Below, one piece after another: positions 34,126 to 46,100 of a stretch of DNA of 64,000 bases. Position 1 is the first letter of the stretch; the number at the start of each line of letters is the position of its first letter. The translations under genes were made by a program, and so were the position numbers. The notes beneath the pieces were generated by a model, which had not been told where the DNA came from, ran no database searches, and was given only the letters and a program-made list of their open reading frames with translations. The DNA comes from Watersipora subatra (taxonomy: Eukaryota > Bryozoa > Gymnolaemata > Cheilostomatida > Watersiporidae). The stretch lies in assembly GCF_963576615.1 (NCBI RefSeq), contig NC_088715.1:62950981-63014980 (forward strand), read 5' to 3'.

Positions 34126-37100
34126 GTAAGTAGAGTTGTCTTGACTTGTTCCCTCATAAATGTATTCTAGGCACGCATTGCCAAGCATACACATAGCTAG
34201 ATATGAACATCGCTAAATGTATACATAGCTAAACAGAGACATCACTAGCCATAAATATCCTTAGACATAGACATGGCTCAACAAAGACCTAGTGAGAGCT
34301 AGATATAGCTAAAATAGACATATAAAGACATATAGATTGGCATAGACATAGCTAGACGTGGGCATTTTTAGGCATAGCTAGACATGAAAAGATCAAATGT
34401 AGACTAATTTAATAATGCAGTTGTTCCCATAAACGTCAGAGAATGTTGTTTAGAGGCCTTGCGGTTTTTTAGTTTGCTTTAATTTTTTCTTACCTGTGTG
34501 TTTGTTGCAGTTGTTATGGGTAGTAGTCACTTGTAGTTAATGGTAGTTGTTATGGGTAGTAGTCACTTGTAGCTAATGATAGTTGTTATGGGTAGTAGTT
34601 ACTTGTAGCTAATGGTAGTTGTTATGGGTAGTAGTCACTTGTAGTTAATGATAGTTGTTATGGGTAGTAGTCACTTGTAGCTAATGGTAGTTGTTATGGG
34701 TAGTAGTCACTTGTAGCTAATGATAGTTGTTATGGGTAGTAGTCACTTGTAGCCAATGATAGTTGTTATGGGTAGTAGTCACTTGTAGTTAATGATAGTT
34801 GTTATGGGTAGTAGTCACTTGTAGTTAATGATAGTTGTTATGGGTAGTAGTCACTTGTAGTTAATGATAGTTGTTATGGGTAGTAGTCACTTGTAGCTAA
34901 TGATAGTTGTTATGGGTAGTAGTCACTTGTAGCCAATGATAGTTGTTATGGGTAGTAGTCACTTGTAGCCAATGATAGTTGTTATGGGTAGTAGTCACTT
35001 GTAGCCAATGATAGTTGTTATGGGTAGTAGTCACTTGTAGCTAATGGTAGTTGTTATGGGTAGTAGTCACTTGTAGCTAATGATAGTTGTTATGGGTAGT
35101 AGTCACTTGTAGCCAATGATAGTTGTTATGGGTAGTAGTCACTTGTAGCTAATGGTAGTTGTTATGGGTAGTAGTCACTTGTAGCTAATGATAGTTGTTA
35201 TGGGTAGTAGTCACTTGTAGCTAATGATAGTTGTTATGGGTAGTAGTCACTTGTAGCTAATGATAGTTGTTATGGGTAGTAGTTACTTGTAGCCAATGAT
35301 AGTTGTTATGGGTAGTAGTCACTTGTAGCCAATGATAGTTGTTATGGGTAGTAGTCACTTGTAGCTAATGATAGTTGTTATGGGTAGTAGTCACTTGTAG
35401 CTAATGATAGTTGTTATGGGTAGTAGTCACTTGTAGCTAATGGTAGTTGTTATGGGTAGTAGTCACTTGTAGCTAATGATAGTTGTTATGGGTAGTAGTC
35501 ACTTGTAGTTAATGATAGTTGTTATGGGTAGTAGTCACTTGTAGCTAATGATAGTTGTTACGGGTAGTAGTCACTTGTAGTTAATGATAGTTGTTATGGG
35601 TAGTAGTCACTTGTAGTTAATGGTAGTTGTTATGGGTAGTAGTCACTTGTAGCTAATGATAGTTGTTATGGGTAGTAGTCACTTGTAGTTAATGATAGTT
35701 GTTATGGGTAGTAGTTACTTGTAGCCAATGATAGTTGTTATGGGTAGTAGTCACTTGTAGTTAATGATAGTTGTTATGGTTAGTAGTCACTTGTAGCCAA
35801 TGATAGTTGTTATGGGTAGTAGTCACTTGTAGTTAATGATAGTTGTTATGGTTAGTAGTCACTTGTAGCCAATGATAGTTGTTATGGGTAGTAGTCACTT
35901 GTAGCCAATGATAGTTGTTATGGGTAGTAGTCACTTGTAGTTAATGATAGTTGTTATGGGTAGTAGTTACTTGTAGCCAATGATAGTTGTTATGGGTAGT
36001 AGTCACTTGTAGTTAATGATAGTTGTTATGGTTAGTAGTCACTTGTAGTTAATGATAGTTGTTATGGGTAGTAGTCATTTGTAGTTAGTGATAGTTGTTA
36101 TGGGTAGTAGTTACTTGTAGCCAATGATAGTTGTTATGGTTAGTAGTCACTTGTAGCTAATGATAGTTATTATGGGTAGTAGTCACTTGTAGTTAATGGT
36201 AGTTGTTATGGGTAGTAGTCACTTGTAGTTAATGGTAGTTGTTATGGGTAGTAGTCACTTGTAGTTAATGATAGTTGTTATGGGTAGTAGTCACTTGTAG
36301 TTAATGATAGTTGTTATGGGTAGTAGTCACTTGTAGCCAATGATAGTTGTTATGGGTAGTAGTCACTTGTAGTTAATGATAGTTGTTATGGTTAGTAGTC
36401 ACTTGTAGCCAATGATAGTTGTTATGGGTAGTAGTTACTTGTAGCTAATGGTAGTTGTTATGGGTAGTAGTCACTTGTAGCCAATGATAGTTGTTATGGG
36501 TAGTAGTCACTTGTAGCTAATGATAGTTGTTATGGGTAGTAGTCACTTGTAGCTAATGATAGTTGTTATGGGTAGTAGTCATTTGTAGTTAATGATAGTT
36601 GTTATGGTTAGTAGTCACTTGTAGCTAATGATAGTTGTTATGGGTAGTAGTTACTTGTAGCTAATGGTAGTTGTTATGGGTAGTAGTCACTTGTAGTTAA
36701 TGATAGTTGTTATGGGTAGTAGTCACTTGTAGCTAATGATAGTTGTTATGGGTAATAGTCACTTGTAGCTAATGGTAGTTGTTATGGGTAGTAGTCACTT
36801 GTAGCTAATGATAGTTGTTATGGGTAGTAGTCACTTGTAGCTAATGATAGTTGTTATGGGTAGTAGTTACTTGTAGCTAATGATAGTTGTTATGGGTAGT
36901 AGTTACTTGTAGCCAATGATAGTTGTTATGGGTAGTAGTCACTTGTAGTTAATGATAGTTGTTATGGGTAGTAGTCATTTGTAGTTAATGATAGTTGTTA
37001 TGGGTAGTAGTCACTTGTAGTTAATGACAGTTGTTATGGGTAGTAGTTACTTGTAGTTAATGGTAGTTGTTGTGGATAGTAGTCACTTGTAGCCAATGAT

Positions 37101-40100
37101 AGTTGTTATGGGTAGTAGTCACTTGTAGCTAATGATAGTTGTTATGGGTAGTAGTCACTTGTAGCTAATGATAGTTGTTATGGGTAGTAGTCACTTGTAG
37201 CCAATGATAGTTGTTATGGGTAGTAGTCACTTGTAGCTATTGATAGTTGTTATGGGTAGTAGTCACTTGTAGTTAATGATAGTTGTTATGGGTAGTAGTC
37301 ACTTGTAGCTAATGATAGTTGTTATGGGTAGTAGTCACTTGTAGCCAATGATAGTTGTTATGGGTAGTAGTCACTTGTAGCCAATGATAGTTGTTATGGG
37401 TAGTAGTCACTTGTAGCTAATGATAGTTGTTATGGGTAGTAGTTACTTGTAGTTAATGGTAGTTGTTGTGGATAGTAGTCACTTGTAGCCAATGATAGTT
37501 GTTATGGGTAGTAGTCACTTGTAGCTAATGATAGTTGTTATGGGTAGTAGTCACTTGTAGCTATTGATAGTTGTTATGGGTAGTAGTCACTTGTAGCCAA
37601 TGATAGTTGTTATGGGTAGTAGTCACTTGTAGTTAATGACAGTTGTTATGGGTAGTAGTTACTTGTAGTTAATGGTAGTTGTTGTGGATAGTAGTCACTT
37701 GTAGCCAATGATAGTTGTTATGGGTAGTAGTCACTTGTAGCTAATGATAGTTGTTATGGGTAGTAGTCACTTGTAGCTAATGATAGTTGTTATGGGTAGT
37801 AGTCACTTGTAGCCAATGATAGTTGTTATGGGTAGTAGTCACTTGTAGCCAATGATAGTTGTTATGGGTAGTAGTCACTTGTAGCCAATGATAGTTGTTA
37901 TGGGTAGTAGTCACTTGTAGCTAATGGTAGTTGTTATGGGTAGTAGTCACTTGTAGCTAATGATAGTTGTTATGGGTAGTAGTCACTTGTAGCCAATGAT
38001 AGTTGTTATGGGTAGTAGTCACTTGTAGCTAATGGTAGTTGTTATGGGTAGTAGTTACTTGTAGCTAATGATAGTTGTTATGGGTAGTAGTCACTTGTAG
38101 CCAATGATAGTTGTTATGGGTAGTAGTCACTTGTAGCTATTGATAGTTGTTATGGGTAGTAGTCACTTGTAGTTAATGATAGTTGTTATGGGTAGTAGTC
38201 ACTTGTAGTTAATGATAGTTGTTATGGGTAGTAGTCACTTGTAGTTAATGATAGTTGTTATGGGTAGTAGTCACTTGTAGTTAATGATAGTTGTTATGGG
38301 TAGTAGTCACTTGTAGCCAATGATAGTTGTTATGGGTAGTAGTCACTTGTAGCCAATGATAGTTGTTATGGGTAGTAGTTACTTGTAGCTAATGATAGTT
38401 GTTACGGGTAGTAGTCACTTGTAGTTAATGATAGTTGTTATGGGTAGTAGTCATTTGTAGTTAATGATAGTTGTTATGGGTAGTAGTCACTTGTAGTTAA
38501 TGACAGTTGTTATGGGTAGTAGTTACTTGTAGCTAATGATAGTTGTTATGGGTAGTAGTTACTTGTAGTTAATGGTAGTTGTTGTGGATAGTAGTCACTT
38601 GTAGCCAATGATAGTTGTTATGGGTAGTAGTCACTTGTAGCTAATGATAGTTGTTATGGGTAGTAGTCACTTGTAGCCAATGATAGTTGTTATGGGTAGT
38701 AGTCACTTGTAGTTAATGATAGTTGTTATGGGTAGTAGTCACTTGTAGCTAATGATAGTTGTTATGGGTAGTAGTCACTTGTAGCTAATGATAGTTGTTA
38801 TGGGTAGTAGTCACTTGTAGCTAATGATAGTTGTTATGGGTAGTAGTCACTTGTAGTTAATGATAGTTGTTATGAGTAGTAGTCACTTGTAGTTAATGAT
38901 AGTTGTTATGGGTAGTAGTTACTTGTAGCTAATGATAGTTGTTATGGGTAGTAGTCACTTGTAGTTAATGATAGTTGTTATGGGTAGTAGTCACTTGTAG
39001 CTAATGATAGTTGTTATGGGTAGTAATCACTTGTAGCTAATGATAGTTGTTATGGGTAGTAGTCACTTGTAGCTAATGATAGTTGTTATGGGTAGTAGTC
39101 ACTTGTAGCTAATGATAGTTGTTATGGGTAGTAGTCACTTGTAGCTAATGATAGTTGTTATGGGTAGTAGTCACTTGTAGTTAATGATAGTTGTTATGGG
39201 TAGTAGTTACTTGTAGTTATTGATAGTTGTTATGGGTAGTAGTCACTTGTAGTTAATGGTAGTTGTTATGGGTAGTAGTCACTTGTAGCTAATGATAGTT
39301 GTTATGGGTAGTAGTTACTTGTAGTTAATGGTATAGTCAAGTGGGGTAAGTGCACCATTGGGGCAAGTGCACCAGCTGTTGATATTTTATCAGCCAATCC
39401 CTGCATAGCTGTCTATGAGTTGCAGGACTATTACCCATGATCCTCCTCAGGAAGCTATAGTCCCTGCATTCTGGATTTCAAATTTTTTGTGAAGTGAGCA
39501 ACAAAAACGTAAATGCACTATTTAAGTAGTTGGCTTTAAATTTAGAGCTGTTCACTGATAATTTTATAACTTTCATTTTAGTGGATATTTGTTTTGGCTA
39601 ACTATTGAGTGCAACTGGTGTCTGTCCATAGAATACTTTTTTTCTTGTTTTAATCCAAACAAATAATTTTGTATTATTTTAACTGGGGTGGTGCACTTGC
39701 CCCTGATAATTTTAGAGACAGGGGCAAGTGCACCTATGTAGTACACATTAACATTAACCTATGTGCACCTTAATATATAACAAGGGCAGGGCAAGTGCAC
39801 CACCCGGCAAACATGTAGTTCTCCATCAAACGAGACAGTTCAATCTCATTTCAAGTTCTCCAATCTCTATAGTCTTTTTTGTTATACTTTTGAGTTAGTC
39901 TAGGTCAAATTTGTGGTTCACTTGAGTAAAACTGGTCACTTGAATTGCAATGGTATAGAATTGCTAATTTTTAAAATTTTAATGTTCAATACGATCAACA
40001 TTTCAGTGGTGCGGTACAAGCTCAAAAAAACTTTTTTTTTCATTTCTATTGAATTTTATATAATTTCAATATCAGCAATTTGGTGCATTTGCCTCTGTTT

Positions 40101-43100
40101 ATCAACCAATGCATAACAATGGCAAAGAAGGCTAGGTGGTGCGCTTACCCCTGTATATGGGGTAAATGCACCACCTAGACACACATTTTTTAGCGCTTCA
40201 TATAAAGCAATGATATTTAACTAACAGTCTTTTAGTGCTGATATTCTTGCTCAGAACATTCTGGAGTTTCACAATGACAAATATTAGACTCAAATATTTA
40301 GTTAAAGCAAAGCAGTAAGACTGAGAAATTGAATTACCCCTATTCGATGGTGTACTTACCCCACTTGACCCTAGTTGTTGTGGATAGTAGTCACTTGTAG
40401 CTAATGATAGTTGTTATGGGTAGTAGTCACTTGTAGCTAATGATAGTTGTTATGGGTAGTAGTCACTTGTAGTTAATGATAGTTGTTATGAGTAGTAGTC
40501 ACTTGTAGTTAATGATAGTTGTTATGGGTAGTAGTTACTTGTAGCTAATGATAGTTGTTATGGGTAGTAGTCACTTGTAGTTAATGATAGTTGTTATGGG
40601 TAGTAGTCACTTGTAGCTAATGATAGTTGTTATGGGTAGTAATCACTTGTAGCTAATGATAGTTGTTATGGGTAGTAGTCACTTGTAGCTAATGATAGTT
40701 GTTATGGGTAGTAGTCACTTGTAGCTAATGATAGTTGTTATGGGTAGTAATTACTTGTAGCTAATGATAGTTGTTATGGGTAGTAGTTACTTGTAGCTAA
40801 TGATAGTTGTTATGGTTAGTAGTCACTTGTAGTTAATGATAGTTGTTATGGGTAGTAGTCACTTGTAGCTAATGATAGTTGTTATGGGTAGTATTCACTT
40901 GTAGTTAATGATAGTTGTTATGGGTAGTAGTCACTGGTAGCCAATGATAGTTGTTATGGGTAGTAGTCACTGGTAGCCAATGATAGTTGTTATGGGTAGT
41001 AGTCACTTGTAGCCAATGATAGTTGTTCTGGTGCTGGAAAAAATTAAATTCTGACGAAAACAGCAAAAACCAAATTAGCAACTTCAATCAACAATTTTTA
41101 CATATGTGAAATTTTATATTCAAGTGCTCAAAAAAGACACAATGGTTTGGCATTAATGTACTATGTAATTGACAAATGTCATTTAAAGCGTCCTAATTAC
41201 TCCCACCCTGCTTCTCAAGAATGTGAGAGCCATGCTCTTTTGTTAACTTATGTTCCGGAAGTTTCTAACCGTGGCATTAAGGACATTCATTTGTTAGTTG
41301 ATATAATTGTCATACCATACGGTATGACATATTTGGCTGCACATATTTCATAATAATTAATGAACAATGTTTGTCTGTGAAATAATTGCAGGTTTCTAAA
41401 CACTCTTGGAACACTCTTCACTTTTGTAACTCATGATGTCGCAGAAAAGGTTGACATATTGGAAACGTATTTAAAATCAGACCCTGAGAATTACCAAACT
41501 ATCAACAGCATGCTCAAGTTTGAAGTAGACAATAAAATCACCAAGACAAAGGTACTCTTTATAATATATTCCGTTACAATTATACTCCAGAGTGTTTTAT
41601 CTAGCTTTTTTCCAGCAAACCTTACTTTCTGGATTTCTTTTGAGACATTTGTTAGCCAGATATCTTTTAGTAACCATAGCTAGACATCCATTAGTAGCCA
41701 TAACCAGATATCTGTTAGTAACCATAACCAGATATCTACTAGTAACCATAACCAGATATCTACTAGTAACCATAACCAGGTATCTATTAGTAACATAGCC
41801 AGATATCTACTAATAACATAGGCAGATGTTTAATAGTAGCATAGCCAGATATCCATTAGTAGCCATAGCCAGAAATCCACTAGTAGCCATAGCCAGATAT
41901 CTACTAGTAACCTTAGCCAGATATCTATTAGTAATCACATGCTTGTTTATGATCACTAGTGTTGATTTCTACCAGCACATTAAATATTTTTATTTCAGAA
42001 ACCATCTGCTAGTAGAACATTATTGCGGTTGCACAGAGCTTTAGTTTACATATTAACGCTCTTCGAGAACCTATCTGCTGCAAAGGCTGATGCCAAGTGA
42101 GTTCTCTTACATGTCTTTCATCCATCATTTCTCTTTAATTTCATTCAGTCTGGTTTAGACATTTTCTATGCAAAACCTTCTTAGCATTGCATTTGAATTC
42201 CTTATGCCTGTCGGTAGGTATCTGACTATCTGTTGTAGCTGTAAAAGAATTACTGTAGGTTTTTATTAAAATCTTGTAGTGAATTCGTCTTTAAATGTTT
42301 ACTTGCTATAAAATTTGCATTACAATTATTTGGTATCAAAAGGTTCACCATGTCTTACTCTGTTGTGTTGTGGGTATAAATTATGTGGAAATGTGATTAC
42401 AAGCTCTTAAAAGCTCAAAACCGAACAGTTAATCGCAGCCATCATGAAACATCGTGCGTTGAAATCCCTTTCTAAAACGGCTCAAATGGGACGTAGTGGA
42501 ACACCGATGGCTTCTGTTTGCACTTTCATGCAATCTCATTCGTCGAAATATTTTCACAAATATACTTCATGCATTCCATAAGGCCATGTCTATTTTCCTT
42601 ACCTTCTATTTCATCATCATTGTAATGCTGTCACTTAGAGCACTGATATCACAAAACCTACCGTAAAAATTCGTTTCATTTTTAACCTTAGCTCAAGAGA
42701 GGCATATCATCCTTTGATGAACATTATGAGCCTGTTGGTCACTTGTGATAGTCGCATGATCCCATGATCAGATTACAACTAGATGATTAGACCAAGCTGA
42801 AACGAACCTGTAAAGGAACGAGCATCTATATTTTATAAGGGCTTTCCGGTAGAACCCGAAGTGTTTGTCATAAACTAGTGCTATGAGACGTTTTATATTG
42901 AGCATTTTTTTGGCTTTTAATTTCATGTGATAACATCACTTTTCAAAATAATAACGAGTACGTGGTCGAAATAAAGGGGTTCCAAACTACGGAGTTTTCG
43001 TGATGGCTGCGATTAACTGTTCGTTTTTTGAGCTTTTAAGAGCTTGTAATCACATTTCCACATATTATGCACCTACAACACAGCAGAGTAAGACATGGTA

Positions 43101-46100
43101 AATCTTTTGATACCAAATAGCTGTAATAAGAATTTTGTTGCAAGCCAACCTTTAACACTGGGTAACCATATGCTCGATCTTAATCATATGTTCGATGGTA
43201 ACCATATGTTCGATGGTAACCATATGTTCGATGGTAACCATATGTTCGATGGTAACCATATGTTCGATGGTAACCATATGTTCGATGGTAACCATATGTT
43301 CGATGGTAACCATATGTTCGATGGTAACCATATGTTCGATGGTAACCATATGTTCGATGGTAACCATATGTTCGATGGTAACCATATGTTCGATGGTAAC
43401 CATATGTTCGATGGTAACCATATGTTCGATGGTAATCATATGTTCGATGGTAACCATATGTTCGATGGTAACCATATGTTCGATGGTAACCATATGTTCG
43501 ATGGTAACCATATGTTCGATGGTAACCATATGTTCGATGGTAACCATATGTTCGATGGTAACCATATGTTCGATGGTAACCATATGTTCGATGGTAACCA
43601 TATGTTCGATGGTAACCATATGTTCGATGGTAACCATATGCTGCTTCAATGAAAAATGTTTCATGAAATCTTCACTAGTATTTAATGATTATAGGCTATG
43701 ATAACCACATATTTTGCCATATAGGAAACAAGCTCAGTCACTGCTAATACAGTAGACGCTCGTACAACATAAATAATCCGCTCCGATAATGATTACATTA
43801 TGGGGGTTTTATATTATACGAACAATAAAATACATGTACATTGCAAGATCATCTCAAACTTTCCCATTTGGTCCTTCAAATAGGAAAAAAACTAAACCTA
43901 ATTACTCAATTTAGTGACTGTACACACCTTTAGGAAAGTGCACACCTTCACTGTCAATTTAAATTTTTTTCACATTTTCTTAGACATTAGGGTCCATGCT
44001 CCAAAACATTAAAGATTTTGTGTATATCTACATGTATATATATAAATATGAAAGTATGTCTGTCCTTCTAGCTATAGCTATTATCAGAATAGAATACAAT
44101 GCTGTGACACAACGTCATGCCTACCGGCATTGTTAACTAGCTTTACTGGAATTTTCCATTGGCAATGTGCCAGGCCAATAGCAAGCAACTTTCACTTCTT
44201 CTCATTGTTTATAAGACAAAACACTTTTCTCATGATATGTAGTTTGAAAGTTAGAATGGCAAATGTTGTTATATCTTAAATGCAAGTTAATTTTCTGTCC
44301 AAAAAGGCTTTTTTATTGCTCGGGCAATGTCGGGTAGCACAGCTAGTATATGTATATAGTACAGTGCACCCTCAGGACACGATTACCCTGATATATGACT
44401 TTTTCACCTTACAAAGTTGACTGTGATGATTTTTTCACTTCACCATACAAATTTCGTTTCACTATACGAATTCAAGAAAAATTTTTGCACAAGCTCAAAT
44501 TTGGCAGTCGGTATGCTTATTACGTACGTCGAAATAACAAAGACGCCGAAATGCTGTTCACCAAAAACTTGTTCACCGAGCCTGAAAAAGACAGGATGGC
44601 CGATTTCTTTCAGTTCAGCATTTCTCGTGTGTGAAACTAATATTTTCCCTTTAAAACAAAAAGCAAAGTTTGAGTTGCAATCCCTTTAAACAGAAAATTA
44701 GCGGTCAAACAACTTCCATTAACCTGCTAACAAAAATTCACTTCATTACGAAAACAACATCGTTCGGGCTTTTTTGCCGAATTAGGTTAAAAAAGGTTTC
44801 GATGAGACCAACTAAAATGATATTGAAAAAGAAGTCAGAAACTAATAAGCGATAAAATTTTAGTGATAAATGTTGAAATTCAGTAAAATAGTTAAAAATA
44901 AATACTAAAAATTAGTTTCAAGTGTGTGTTTAGTAAGCTAAACTTATTTACGAGTAAAGTATGTTCAAAGTTTATGTTATGTGTACGTCTGTCTTGAAGA
45001 TAAGAACTCTACGGTATGTACTGCTCAATGCAGCATTACATTTAATGCAGATCATAACCAATAAATACACTAATATAATAAAGTTACTGTAGGTAACTAT
45101 AGTTACTAAGGTTAACATACTATTTTGTTACTGATTGATAATGTACAGTACTTTTACAAAATTTGATGATTTTTACCAGGGGTTGTTTGCATTATATAAT
45201 TACTATGGTTTCTATGCCCCACCATACGATTTTTTCACCATACGATGTCAACCCCGAAACAGATTAAAATCGTATCGTGAGTGTGCCCTGTAAAACAAAA
45301 AGAAATATATTTACTATAGTAAAAGCGTGGTGTCTGTCTGTCCATTTGTCCTAAGCCAGGATTAGAGGTTAGGATAAAAGATTGTTTTAATGAGACTCCA
45401 ACTCGTGACATTCAGACTGGTAGACTGACATTCTACCGTCTGCACCAATCGACCCCCAGTATTTCAATCAGTGTTTCTGAATAATTGTACACATACTTAT
45501 TCTCTCTGTTTTATTGGCACTCCTGATGATCTCTCACAGCACGCTAGACTACAAGTGTATGAGTATTGATAATAGAAATACTCCCATACGCCATTCTCCC
45601 TTCCAGCGCAGCGAGAGAGAAAACAACAATTTTTAAGGCTAACTCTAAGATTCTTATTATTCAAATTGAATTTGAGGCTTGTACCGGTTTTACGCTTCAT
45701 GTTATATGGACGTTTCTCATGTGATGCTTCATGTTATATGGAGTTTCTCATGTAGTGCGGCGCAAAATCTTTACATAAATTTCTTATATTAAATAGAATT
45801 TACGTAAAAGGAGGCGTCAAGTGTGCCGATAAAGCGCAGAGAATAAATAAGTCTACAACTATTCAGAAATCCCTAAAGGCAGTTGGTTGGTGCCGGTGTT
45901 AGAGTGTCGTCTGTCTACCAAGTTGAATGCGACAGATTGGAGTCTCGTTGAAAGAGATGTTTTATCCTAACCTCTATTTCTGGTTTCATACAGACAGACA
46001 TCACATTTGTTATAGTAAAGATGTATTTTTGTTTTACTTTATTTTAGACATGCGGTTCTTTTTTTTGGGGTATAGGGAAAAGTGAAAAAGTGATTTAGTT

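Noticed and set aside
34505..41032. CRISPR-like appearance of the regular 36-bp repeat
   Set aside because: There are no unique spacers between units, no cas genes, and the host is an intron-bearing animal; it is a minisatellite.
43095..43701. Three overlapping long frames with HMFDGN, MVTICS and HMVTIE repeats
   Set aside because: They arise because an 18-bp array has a period divisible by three; they lie in an intron of CPTP copy A.
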